DNA of 6,661 nucleotides from an uncultured Dialister sp. (GCA_900543165.1 UQQQ01000077.1:1-6661); one strand, 5' to 3'. Numbered from the stretch's first letter, positions 1-6,309 are shown. Notes: generated by a model from the letters alone, not told the origin. Program-made: numbers and translations.

Positions 1-31
1 AAAACTATGTGAGGCTATCTGTCTTCCACCT

Positions 32-189
32 GTCATCCCGACCGAAGTGGAGGGATCTTTTTTGCAGACCGGTAAACTGTAGGTGAGGGAAAGGCGAAAA
101 AGGAAGCACCAAGGTGTCGTTTGAGTGAGGGTGCATGTGTGCATATGGCGGCAGTGCAATAAAGATCCCTCGGCTGCGCTCGGGATGAC
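32..189. repeat. Intergenic element with 29-bp imperfect terminal inverted repeats
   Basis: The left arm (32-60) begins GTCATCCCGACCG and ends GGGATCTTT. The right arm (161-189) is its inverted complement, beginning AAAGATCCCTCGG and ending CGGGATGAC. About 25 of 29 positions match when one arm is reverse-complemented. The arms enclose about 100 bp with no convincing gene. Degenerate relatives of the same arm occur at 2864-2940 (interrupted) and 3027-3055, so it is a dispersed family. I see no transposase and no clear target duplication, so it is either a small non-autonomous element or a REP-like intergenic repeat. Confidence 0.7.
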
Positions 190-265
190 GATGCTTGGGG
201 AGCGGATAGGTTCACAAGGGTGGTGTGCCGCCTTTTTAGAAGAGGGTATTCTCGTATCGACGACC

Positions 266-307
266 TAATCCCTGGACACCAATCCCTAGCTACCAGTCGC
301 CAGTCAC
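266..307 (-). repeat. Degenerate 7-bp tandem repeat (heptad tract 1)
   Basis: Six consecutive 7-mers can be read on the plus strand: TAATCCC, TGGACAC, CAATCCC, TAGCTAC, CAGTCGC and CAGTCAC. On the minus strand these are variants of GKGACTR. The same heptad recurs at 3078-3106 in this orientation and at 5011-5066 in the opposite one. The tract ends about 100 bp upstream of the PilB-type gene and close to its promoter. Its function is unknown. Confidence 0.6.
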
Positions 308-339
308 GCCAACGACAGGATGCGATATTTCCAACATTG

Positions 340-370
340 TTGGATGGGCGTCTTCTATTTATGCTATAAT
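340..370 (+). promoter_or_regulatory. Probable extended -10 promoter of the pilus ATPase pair
   Basis: A perfect TATAAT (365-370) is preceded by TGC (362-364), giving the extended -10 form TGnTATAAT. The -35 side is poor: TTGGAT at 340-345 with a 19-bp spacer is the best candidate, which is common for extended -10 promoters. Transcription would start near 377, about 30 nt before the PilB-type start codon. Confidence 0.6.
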
Positions 371-407
371 GAGGGAAAATCCTTGATGGTAAGAAGGAGG
401 CGGTCGC

Positions 408-1583
408 ATGGAGGAGCTGCGCGGCGGAGCGGATGTGGTGCTGAAGAAGATCATGCGACAGGCGGCGGCTGAACGGGCGAGTGATGTCCATATCGAGCCG
501 GGGGCTTCCTTTGTGCGGGTGCGGTTTCGGAAGGATGGGCTGCTTTCGGATCGCTTTTGTCTGCCTTCCTCCATGGCGCCGAATCTTTCGGTGCGTGTGA
601 AGGTCCTGGGGCGGCTGGATGTGGGGGAGAGCCGTTTGCCGCAGGATGGGAGCTGGGCGGAGGAGATCGATGGGGTGCCGTATGATTTCCGCATTTCTGT
701 CCTGCCTTCGATGTATGGGGAGACGATCGTCATCCGTATCCTGTCGGGGCGGGTGAATTTTATCGAGAAGAATGAGCTGGGAATGCGAAGGGAGCAGGAG
801 TCGCTGTTTCGGCGGGCGCTTTCCAAGGGGCAGGGGCTGATCCTCACGACGGGGCCGACGGGCAGCGGGAAGACGTCGACGCTGTATGCGGCGCTGAAGC
901 TTCTGAATCAGGAGTCGGTGAGTATCATTTCGATCGAGGATCCGGTGGAGTACCGGTTGCCGGGTGTGACGCAGATCCAAGTGAATGAGCGCTCGGGGCT
1001 GTCTTTTGCGCGAGGGCTGCGTTCGCTGGTCAGGCAGGATCCGGATATTGTGATGATCGGAGAGATCCGTGACAGGGAAACGGCGGAGATCGCGATCCAT
1101 GCGGCGCTCACGGGGCATCTGGTGCTATCGACGCTGCATACGATGAGTGCGGCGGCTGCGCCGCTTCGGCTGATGGATATGGGGATTCCTTCGTATCTTC
1201 TTTCGGCTTCGCTGTCTCTGGTGATGGCGCAGCGGCTGGCACAGAGGCTATGTCCTTCCTGCAAAAGGGAGATGGTCTTGGCGGAGGATTTCCTGACGTC
1301 TCACGGGCTACCGCTGTCCCTTGCTGGTCAGGCGGCTTACGAGGCGGCGGGGTGTGAGGCCTGCCGCCATCGCGGGTTTTCCGGGCGGACGGGGGTCTTT
1401 GAGATGATCGCCATCGAAGACAGCGAGAGACGCATCCTGCATCATGATTTCTCTCAGGAAAAACTGCAGCAGGCGATGCGGAAAGCGGGACAGAAAACGA
1501 TGGGCGAGTCGGCGCTTCTTCTGATGGAAGAGGGGGAGATCTCGCCGGAGTCGGCGGCGGTCATTCTGGCCGGGGAGGCATGA
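408..1583 (+). CDS. pilB: Short PilB/GspE-type assembly ATPase of a type IV pilus or type II secretion-like system
   Basis: Cytoplasmic hexameric ATPase that powers extension of a pilus or pseudopilus by driving the platform protein PilC. The 391-residue product shows the ASDVHIEP entry motif (24-31), Walker A GPTGSGKT (149-156), Asp box IEDPVEY (176-182), Walker B with GEIRD (218-222), His box TGHLVLSTLHT (235-245) and the zinc-binding cysteine pairs C282/C285 and C316/C319 typical of PilB/GspE. It lacks the N-terminal domain of about 150 residues found in full-length PilB/GspE (usually 500-570 aa), so it resembles ComGA in size. The start is well supported: AAGAAGGAGG (391-400) lies 7 nt upstream and an in-frame stop at 390-392 rules out extension. 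It heads an operon with the PilT-type gene, one base apart. ComGA-like or GspE naming is possible; the enzyme class is secure. Confidence 0.93.
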   Translation: MEELRGGADVVLKKIMRQAAAERASDVHIEPGASFVRVRFRKDGLLSDRFCLPSSMAPNLSVRVKVLGRLDVGESRLPQDGSWAEEIDGVPYDFRISVLPSMYGETIVIRILSGRVNFIEKNELGMRREQESLFRRALSKGQGLILTTGPTGSGKTSTLYAALKLLNQESVSIISIEDPVEYRLPGVTQIQVNERSGLSFARGLRSLVRQDPDIVMIGEIRDRETAEIAIHAALTGHLVLSTLHTMSAAAAPLRLMDMGIPSYLLSASLSLVMAQRLAQRLCPSCKREMVLAEDFLTSHGLPLSLAGQAAYEAAGCEACRHRGFSGRTGVFEMIAIEDSERRILHHDFSQEKLQQAMRKAGQKTMGESALLLMEEGEISPESAAVILAGEA

Positions 1584-1584
1584 A

Positions 1585-2583
1585 ATGGATATAGAGAAAC
1601 TGCTGGCGGCGAATCCCGCCATGACGGATATTCACTTGACCGAGGGACTGCCTCTTATGATCCGTGTCTATGGGGCGCTGAAGAAGATGAAGGAAATCGC
1701 GGAGCCTGCGCTTTTCGAAGAGCTCATCTCTTCCTATGTGCCTAAGGAGAGGCAGGCGGAGTATCAGCGGACAGGAAGCGCGGACAGTGCGTTCTCTCTG
1801 GGAAATGTTCGCTGCCGTCTGCATCTGTATCGCAGCGGCGGTCTGACATCGGCGGCGATCCGTATCCTGCCGGAGCTTGCTTTTCTCGGCGCAGATCCCG
1901 ACAAGACGTGGCTCGAGAAGGTATCGCAGCTTTCTCACGGGCTTGTCCTCATCACGGGCTCTTCGGGGAGCGGCAAGAGTACGACGATGGCGCGCATTCT
2001 TTCGCTGATCAGTCAGAAGAGGGCCTGCCATGTGGTGACGCTCGAAGATCCGGTGGAGTACGTGATCCCTATGGAGAAGGCGCTCATCCATCAGCGGGAG
2101 ATCGGGCGTGATGTGGTGGATTTTCCGCGGGGCATCCGCGATGCGCTCAGAGAGGATCCCGATGTCATCGCTCTTGGTGAAATGCGGGACAGCGAGACGA
2201 TCTCTGCGGCGCTGACGGCGGCAGAGACGGGTCATCTGGTGCTGGGGACGCTGCACACGACGCGCGCGAAGGATGTGCCTGCCCGCATCATCCATGCATT
2301 TCCTGCCGATCGCCAGGAGGAGATCCGAAGTCTTCTCGCGGCGAATCTCGTGACGGTTTCTTCTCAGATGCTCTATCGCAGCGGTAAGGAGACGTGGCTC
2401 CTGCGGGAAATCCTGACGAATGTGCCGGCGGTCGCGCACTTGATTCGCGAGGGCAAGGAGGAGCAGATCCCATCATATATGGAAATGGGACTTTCGCAGA
2501 TGCGGACGATGAAGCAGGCGATGTATGCCATGAAGGGAATCAGTGAACGGGAAAGGGAACGGCTACTGAAGAGTTTGGAATAA
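1585..2583 (+). CDS. pilT: PilT-type pilus retraction ATPase
   Basis: Hexameric cytoplasmic ATPase expected to depolymerise the pilus, giving twitching, DNA uptake or surface sensing. The 332-residue length is close to the usual 340-350. Visible motifs are Walker A GSSGSGKST (125-133; the family usually has GPTGSGKST), Asp box LEDPVEY (153-159), the PilT-typical HQREIG (169-174), Walker B with GEMRD (198-202) and His box ETGHLVLGTLHT (214-225). Near the C-terminus VAHLIREGK (283-291), followed by QIPSYME, matches the AIRNLIRE retraction signature of PilT and separates it from PilB. There are no zinc-binding cysteine pairs, as expected for PilT. The start is set by GGGGAGG (1572-1578) inside the end of the upstream gene, whose stop ends one base before a spacer base and this ATG, implying translational coupling. 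Confidence 0.93.
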   Translation: MDIEKLLAANPAMTDIHLTEGLPLMIRVYGALKKMKEIAEPALFEELISSYVPKERQAEYQRTGSADSAFSLGNVRCRLHLYRSGGLTSAAIRILPELAFLGADPDKTWLEKVSQLSHGLVLITGSSGSGKSTTMARILSLISQKRACHVVTLEDPVEYVIPMEKALIHQREIGRDVVDFPRGIRDALREDPDVIALGEMRDSETISAALTAAETGHLVLGTLHTTRAKDVPARIIHAFPADRQEEIRSLLAANLVTVSSQMLYRSGKETWLLREILTNVPAVAHLIREGKEEQIPSYMEMGLSQMRTMKQAMYAMKGISERERERLLKSLE

Positions 2584-2599
2584 AGTGAATGGTTGGTAT

Positions 2600-2628
2600 G
2601 GGGGTTAGCCCCTGGGGCGCATCGCCCC
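2600..2628. repeat. Clustered G/C palindromes just after the PilT gene
   Basis: Three overlapping self-complementary units occur in 29 bp: GGGGTTAGCCCC (2601-2612), GCCCCTGGGGC (2608-2618) and GGGGCG-CAT-CGCCCC (2614-2628). Mutually exclusive hairpins are possible in the RNA. No T-run follows, so an intrinsic terminator is not supported here; a 3'-end stabilising structure or a repeat remnant is possible. Confidence 0.45.
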
Positions 2629-2689
2629 TTGATGGGGGATGAAAGAGGGGAGCGGGTTCTATGGGTTTAGTGGGTTCAACGGGGGCGGT

Positions 2690-2725
2690 GCGGCGCATAA
2701 GAATATAGAAGCGCCGCGGAGTTTT
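2690..2725 (+). terminator. Weak candidate terminator for the PilB-PilT operon
   Basis: GCGGCGC (2690-2696) and GCGCCGC (2711-2717) form a 7-bp all-G/C stem with a 14-nt A-rich loop, followed after GGAG by TTTT (2722-2725). The stem is strong, but the loop is large and the T-run short and displaced. It lies about 105 bp after the PilT stop. Confidence 0.35.
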
Positions 2726-2863
2726 AGAATATATGGTATTTACAAAAGATGAGAAACCTGTGAACCTTTTGAGCCTTCAGAACCTGTTTAACCTATGAGG
2801 ATTCATGTAAAGGGAAGATGGTTATTTTCTGCTTTCAAACTTCATGGTGGTGGCGGCTTCGCC

Positions 2864-2940
2864 GAGATCCTTCGGCTCAGGTCGCAGCTGTTCTGGCATT
2901 CGTTATCTCACATACGACGTTTCTCGCCGCTCAGGATGAC
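2864..2940. repeat. Interrupted copy of the dispersed 29-bp arm
   Basis: GAGATCCTTCGGCT (2864-2877) and CGCTCAGGATGAC (2928-2940) match the two halves of the 29-bp arm seen at 161-189, but about 50 bp separate them. A small hairpin CGGC-TTC-GCCG (2854-2864) abuts the left half. This is probably a decayed or rearranged copy of the repeat family. Confidence 0.5.
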
Positions 2941-3026
2941 GAAACGGGGCGATGCCCGAAGGTCTGCCTAGGAAGCAGGTTTCCCGTTTGAGTTTCACAA
3001 ACATTGACCGCCTGACCGCGAATGAC

Positions 3027-3055
3027 AAAGATTTCTCGGCAACGCTTTCAATGAC
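3027..3055. repeat. Degenerate copy of the 29-bp arm
   Basis: AAAGATTTCTCGGC followed by AACGCTTTCAATGAC aligns without gaps to the arm at 161-189, with about 21 of 29 identical. As in the first element, the sequence continues GAT and is followed a short distance later by a heptad tract and then a pilus gene. Confidence 0.5.
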
Positions 3056-3077
3056 GATACGAGGGTCTGACGTCTTC

Positions 3078-3106
3078 TAGTCTCCTAGTCCCCAGTCACC
3101 AGTCAC
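3078..3106 (-). repeat. 7-bp tandem repeat (heptad tract 2)
   Basis: Units are TAGTCTC, CTAGTCCC (one base longer), CAGTCAC and CAGTCAC. On the minus strand these read as GTGACTG variants, the same unit as in tracts 1 and 3. It ends 22 bp before the PilC start codon, so it lies in the 5' leader of that gene if transcription begins upstream. Confidence 0.65.
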
Positions 3107-3128
3107 CAACAATAGAAAAGGGGCATTC

Positions 3129-4316
3129 ATGAAACAATTTCACTATAAAGTCTATGACGAAGAGGGCGGGATCCATGAAGGGAGCCTTGCGGCAAAGACG
3201 AAGAGGGAAGCGGCGGAAGCACTCTTCTCTGAAGGGCTGTCGGTCATCCGCCTCTCGGAAAAGAAAGAGCCGCGCCATTTCTTTCGCGGGCGGCCTTTTG
3301 GAAGCCGTCGCTCCCTATCCCTTCTGGCTTCGTCATGGGCAGCGCTCCTTTCCGCAGGGCTGACGGTGACGGAGGCGCTCTCGCTTCTGGCGGCGAAAGA
3401 AAGACCGCAGGAGAGGAAGATCCTTCTCACTGCGAGAGAGCGGATCGCGAGCGGGCATTCTCTATCGGAGAGTTTTGCGGCTGGCGGCTGGTGTCCGTCT
3501 TTTTTTATTTCTCTGCTGGAAGTGGGAGAAATGACGGGGACACTGCCGTCAGCCCTGACACACATCGCGCTGTACTATGAGAAAGAGGATCTGTTCCGGC
3601 GGCGGCTCTCTCGCGCGCTGGCGTATCCGCTCTTTGTGCTTGCCTTCGCGCTGGTGCTCCTTCTGGTGATCCTGCTCTTCATCCTGCCGTCCTTTGCGAT
3701 GCTTTTCGAGACGCTGGGGATCGCGCTGCCGCTTGCGGCGCAGGCGGGACTGACGCTGGGACTTTTCCTTCGGCACTGGGGACTGCTGCTTGGCCTTGGG
3801 CTGTCTGCTGTCCTGATCACCGGAGCGCTGCACCTTCGGACGCGCGCGGGCCGGCGGAGAAAAGAGGCGTGGCTCTACCGCTCTGCTTTTTATCGCCGTC
3901 TGCTGCTCATTCGCTTTACTCTTTCGCTGTCCTCTTTCCTCGAAAGCGGAAAGCCGCTCTCGGAAGCGCTCGCCGCCAGCATGAAGGTGCTGGGCAATCA
4001 CGTGGCAGAAGAAAAGGTGCATGGCATGGAGAGGAAGCTGAGGCAGGGGGAAAACTTTGCGAGCGCGTGGGAGGCGAGCGGGTTCTGTTTCCCACTTCTC
4101 TTTGAGCTTTGTCAGGTGGGACTTTCGAGCGGGGAGCTGCCGCGATTTCTGGATCAGGCAGCACGGCTCATGACGGCGGAAACGGAGGAGAAGCTCCGCC
4201 ATTTCCGTCAGATCGCGGCGCCTGCCATGCTGCTCTTCGTGGGCGGCCTCACGGCGCTTGTCCTCTTTTCTGTCATGCTGCCCGTTTTCCGGATGGCGGG
4301 AAGCCATTTGGGGTAG
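3129..4316 (+). CDS. pilC: PilC/GspF-family inner-membrane platform protein
   Basis: Polytopic inner-membrane protein that couples the PilB/PilT motors to pilus subunits. The 395-residue product has the normal length (about 400) and the duplicated T2SSF architecture: first cytoplasmic repeat about 62-165, membrane spans about 166-190 and 207-232, second repeat about 262-362, and a final span about 363-385 ending VMLPVF. The internal duplication shows in the paired motifs VGEMTGTLPSAL (132-143) and VGLSSGELPRFL (330-341). The start has a moderate ribosome binding site, AAAAGGGG (3116-3123), 5 nt upstream. Unlike the usual arrangement, it is separated from the ATPase genes by a repeat-filled gap and no prepilin gene follows; the next gene is a phosphatase. 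It may need its own promoter, none of which is clear. Confidence 0.92.
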   Translation: MKQFHYKVYDEEGGIHEGSLAAKTKREAAEALFSEGLSVIRLSEKKEPRHFFRGRPFGSRRSLSLLASSWAALLSAGLTVTEALSLLAAKERPQERKILLTARERIASGHSLSESFAAGGWCPSFFISLLEVGEMTGTLPSALTHIALYYEKEDLFRRRLSRALAYPLFVLAFALVLLLVILLFILPSFAMLFETLGIALPLAAQAGLTLGLFLRHWGLLLGLGLSAVLITGALHLRTRAGRRRKEAWLYRSAFYRRLLLIRFTLSLSSFLESGKPLSEALAASMKVLGNHVAEEKVHGMERKLRQGENFASAWEASGFCFPLLFELCQVGLSSGELPRFLDQAARLMTAETEEKLRHFRQIAAPAMLLFVGGLTALVLFSVMLPVFRMAGSHLG

Positions 4317-4377
4317 GGAAATGCGGATCGCCTCTCTGTGATCGATCCCGTGTTTCCACAGATAAAGGAGAATCAAC

Positions 4378-5025
4378 ATGTCCACAGCAGTCATTTTCGA
4401 CATGGACGGCACGCTTTTTGATACGGAGGCCGTCTTTCAGAAGTATTGGAATGCCATCGCAAAAGAACGGGGCATCGTACTGCCGGATGCTTTCAAGTAT
4501 GAGATCTGCGGCACCTCGGGCGAGGTGATGAACCGCATCATCGAGAAGCATTATCGGGTGAAGGATGGCACGGAGATCCAGCGGGAGTGCAAGCAGCGCG
4601 TGGCAAAGGAGCTTGCGCGCGGCGTGCCTCTGAAGTCCGGCTGCCGGGAGATCCTTGCATCGCTTCACGCGCGCGGCATCCCTATGGCGATCGGGAGCAG
4701 CGGACGGCGGACGCAGATCGAGAGCAATCTGTCGGTCAGCGGGTTTGCGTCCTATTTCTCTGCCATTGCGAGCGGAGATGAAGTCCTTCATGGGAAACCG
4801 GCGCCGGATATTTTTCTGCTGGCCGCGAAAAAGCTGGGGGCCCGTCCGGCTGACTGCTACGTCTTCGAGGACAGTCCGAATGGCATCCGCGCGGCGCATG
4901 CAGCCGGCATGAAGCCGATCCTTATCCCCGATCTCATGCCCGTCACGGAGGAGATCGCATCACTCACTGTCGGCGTGTATGAGGTACTGACAGACGCTTT
5001 GGAAGAATTGGTGACTAGTGACTAG
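4378..5025 (+). CDS. HAD-superfamily subfamily IA phosphatase (beta-phosphoglucomutase/phosphatase-like)
   Basis: Mg-dependent cytoplasmic hydrolase, probably acting on a sugar phosphate or similar small phosphoester; the substrate cannot be told from sequence. The 215-residue product shows motif I FDMDGTLFDTE (7-17; nucleophile D8, acid/base D10), motif II around IGSSG (S107), motif III K140 in GKPAPDIF, and motif IV FEDSPNGIRAA (163-173; E164, D165), with a helical cap between motifs I and II. This is the PGMB/CbbY-like group, which includes both mutases and general phosphatases. AAAGGAG (4364-4370) lies 7 nt before the ATG. It begins 61 nt after the PilC stop without an obvious terminator between them, so it may be cotranscribed. 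Oddly, its last residues (VTSD) and the stop are encoded by heptad tract 3, so the original C-terminus may have been replaced. Confidence 0.88.
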   Translation: MSTAVIFDMDGTLFDTEAVFQKYWNAIAKERGIVLPDAFKYEICGTSGEVMNRIIEKHYRVKDGTEIQRECKQRVAKELARGVPLKSGCREILASLHARGIPMAIGSSGRRTQIESNLSVSGFASYFSAIASGDEVLHGKPAPDIFLLAAKKLGARPADCYVFEDSPNGIRAAHAAGMKPILIPDLMPVTEEIASLTVGVYEVLTDALEELVTSD

Positions 5026-5066
5026 TGGCTGGTGGCTGGTGACTAGGGACTAGTGACTAGGGATGA
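5011..5066 (+). repeat. 7-bp tandem repeat, best copy (heptad tract 3)
   Basis: Eight consecutive 7-mers in register: GTGACTA twice, GTGGCTG twice, GTGACTA, GGGACTA, GTGACTA and GGGATGA. The consensus is GTGRCTR. The tract overlaps the 3' end of the phosphatase gene and supplies its stop codon (TAG, 5023-5025). Orientation is opposite to tracts 1 and 2. Confidence 0.8.
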
Positions 5067-5095
5067 TGACGAAGCTATGTATAAAAATCCATATG

Positions 5096-5131
5096 AAATC
5101 CGACTCTGCGATTTAATCAGCGTTTTCTTAA
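5096..5131. repeat. Half copy of the palindromic element, upstream of the lipoprotein gene
   Basis: This 36-bp stretch, containing CTCTGCGATT and AATCAGCGTTT, matches 6178-6213 at 31 of 36 positions in the same orientation. The matching left arm (the complement of AATCAGCGTTT) is absent; heptad tract 3 ends 29 bp upstream. The copy can form alternative hairpins with following sequence (TTTAATC 5112-5118 with GATTAAA 5132-5138, or CGTTTT 5121-5126 with AAAACG 5137-5142), in the leader just before the ribosome binding site of the lipoprotein gene. Confidence 0.65.
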
Positions 5132-5169
5132 GATTAAAAACGGAAAAGATTTCTATCATAGGAGGACGC

Positions 5170-6153
5170 ATGAAAATATATCAAACGATGGGGCTGGGAT
5201 TGGCGCTCCTGCTTTCCGTTTCTACGGCGGGTTGCGGTGTGAAGCAGGTGGCGATGAGCGGTCAGGGGGAGAGCTATACCGTGGTCGATGCGACGGGGAA
5301 GGAAGTGAAGATCCCCGGCAAGCCGAAGCGCATTTTAGGAAATTCGGCGTCGATCGATACGATGCTCCTGGGTGTCGTGACCGCGGATCATCTGGTGGGA
5401 GCGACGGAGGCGGATCGCGATCCGGCGATTTCCTATATCGCAGCGGATACGAAGGATATCCCGATGACCATTCCTCTCTCGGGGCTGTCGATGGAGCTTG
5501 TGACGCAGGCGCGGCCGGATCTGGTGGTGGCTTCGACGTATACGAAGGGCGAGGAGCTCACGATGTATCGCAATCTGGGTATCCCTGTCGTGGTGATCGA
5601 CGGGCCGCGCTCGATCCGGCAGGTGAAGGAGGATGTGCGGATCATCGCGGCGGCAGTCGGTGAGAAGGAGCGCGGTGAGAATGTGATCCGCGAGATGGAC
5701 CGCCAGCTGAAAGAAGTGGATGATGCGCTGGAAGCGCGCACGGACAAGAAGCCGGTGGTGTACCTTGTCTCGCAGATGACACGCTACGGAGGACCAGGCT
5801 CGATGTTCCACGAGCTTTTGACGCGGGCGCGTCTGGAGAATGCGATCGAAAAGGCAGGCGGCGCGAACGGGCAGGCCATTTCACCCGAGCTCATCATCAA
5901 GGCGGATCCGGATATGCTCTTCGTCTCGACCGACCGTTCCTCGGATACGACGGGGGCGGGGAAATATCGGGACGATTTCCTTGCCAATCCGGCGATCGCT
6001 CAGATGCGCGCGGCCCGGCACATCGTCCCTGTCGATGACCGCTATATTTACGCCGCATCGCAGAACTGCGTCTACGCGGTGAAGGCGCTGGCAAATGCAG
6101 GCTATGGAAATCTCTTTGACCTGTCGGATGAAAAGCAGATACGGGGGTATTAA
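5170..6153 (+). CDS. Substrate-binding lipoprotein of an iron-siderophore/cobalamin-type ABC importer
   Basis: Periplasmic binding protein of the helical-backbone class III (PF01497 type: FepB, FhuD, BtuF), which hands iron-siderophore, heme or cobalamin to an inner-membrane ABC permease. The 327-residue product begins with a lipoprotein signal: MKIYQ, a hydrophobic stretch (about 7-18), then STAGC with lipidated C22. The mature protein carries the family opening YTVVDATGKEVKIPGKPKRIL (from about 36, shown in part: VDATGKEVKIP), a first lobe containing QARPDLVVAS (113-122), a helical linker about 150-190, and a second lobe containing SPELIIKADPDMLFVS (238-253). The substrate is not resolvable. 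The start at 5170 is chosen because AGGAGG (5160-5165) lies 4 nt upstream and the signal peptide begins there; an in-frame ATG at 5053 lies in repeat sequence. No permease or ATPase gene is visible on either side. Confidence 0.88.
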   Translation: MKIYQTMGLGLALLLSVSTAGCGVKQVAMSGQGESYTVVDATGKEVKIPGKPKRILGNSASIDTMLLGVVTADHLVGATEADRDPAISYIAADTKDIPMTIPLSGLSMELVTQARPDLVVASTYTKGEELTMYRNLGIPVVVIDGPRSIRQVKEDVRIIAAAVGEKERGENVIREMDRQLKEVDDALEARTDKKPVVYLVSQMTRYGGPGSMFHELLTRARLENAIEKAGGANGQAISPELIIKADPDMLFVSTDRSSDTTGAGKYRDDFLANPAIAQMRAARHIVPVDDRYIYAASQNCVYAVKALANAGYGNLFDLSDEKQIRGY

Positions 6154-6213
6154 GGAAACACTGATTAAATTCTTGTAAAATCGGGCTCTGCGATTGAATC
6201 AGCGTTTCCCTAA
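6150..6213. repeat. 64-bp palindromic (MITE-like) element at the end of the lipoprotein gene
   Basis: The left arm (6150-6170, TTAAGGAAACACTGATTAAAT over its 21 bases, of which the core GGAAACACTGATT is diagnostic) and the right arm (6193-6213) are inverted complements at 18 of 21 positions, with a 22-bp centre. The lipoprotein gene's TAA stop (6151-6153) lies in the first bases of the left arm. The RNA would fold into a long hairpin directly after the stop, and could protect the 3' end or act as a weak terminator. The right half recurs at 5096-5131. Confidence 0.7.
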
Positions 6214-6234
6214 AGGAAATGAGTAATGTAGGAG

Positions 6235-6253
6235 GCGGCTGCGCCGCAATTTT
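6235..6253 (+). terminator. Possible short intrinsic terminator after the lipoprotein gene
   Basis: GCGGC (6235-6239), loop TGC and GCCGC (6243-6247) form a 5-bp stem followed by AATTTT (to 6253). The stem is short and the T-run brief, so this is only a candidate. It would insulate the small-RNA promoter that begins 18 bp later. Confidence 0.35.
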
Positions 6254-6270
6254 ATATGAGGAAACCGGCG

Positions 6271-6299
6271 TTGACGGAGTGAGTGAATCGTGCTAAGAT
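6271..6299 (+). promoter_or_regulatory. Strong sigma-70-type promoter for a small antisense RNA
   Basis: TTGACG (6271-6276), a 17-bp spacer and TAAGAT (6294-6299) with TGC (6291-6293) directly before the -10 make this the best promoter in the window. The start is predicted at A6306. No ORF with a ribosome binding site follows; instead the transcript meets a perfect hairpin terminator after about 80 nt, which argues for a noncoding RNA. Confidence 0.7.
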
Positions 6300-6309
6300 A
6301 CGGATAGGC

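Larger units (their letters stand above)
2584..3128. other. 545-bp gene-free gap between the PilT and PilC genes
   Basis: No ORF with a credible start and coding character was found here. The region holds G/C-rich palindromes (2600-2628), a possible terminator hairpin (2690-2725), irregular RACCT repeats (about 2754-2794, with AACCTGT twice), an interrupted relative of the 29-bp arm (2864-2940), an inverted pair AAACGGG/CCCGTTT (2942-2948 and 2983-2989), a second degenerate arm (3027-3055) and heptad tract 2 (3078-3106). A weak promoter candidate for the PilC gene is TTGACC (3004-3009), 17 bp, AAAGAT (3027-3032); I do not consider it established. The gap splits what is normally a tight pilB-pilT-pilC gene set. 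Confidence 0.7.

Noticed and set aside
33..1118. Long minus-strand open frame (361 codons) antisense to the PilB gene
   Set aside because: It overlaps a clearly coding gene, is very rich in Arg, His and Pro as expected from antisense of GC-rich codons, and has no family motif.
2661..2708. 15-codon ORF in the PilT-PilC gap with a purine-rich upstream stretch
   Set aside because: Too short, with no hydrophobic or other peptide character, and embedded in repeat and palindrome sequence.
3549..4412. Long minus-strand open frame antisense to the PilC gene
   Set aside because: Same low-complexity basic composition, fully opposite a secure gene, with no credible ribosome binding site.
5011..5066. 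Heptad tract as a CRISPR array or replication iterons
   Set aside because: No spacers, a 7-bp unit, degenerate copies scattered beside ordinary genes, and no replication initiator or Cas gene.
5053..5169. 39-residue N-terminal extension of the binding lipoprotein from an upstream ATG
   Set aside because: The extension is translated from the heptad tract and half palindrome and would bury the lipoprotein signal; AGGAGG and the signal peptide fix the start at 5170.
5067..5169. Fur box or cobalamin riboswitch upstream of the binding lipoprotein gene
   Set aside because: The leader of about 100 nt has no conserved cobalamin-box sequence, is too short for that riboswitch, and shows no convincing GATAATGATAATC-type inverted repeat.
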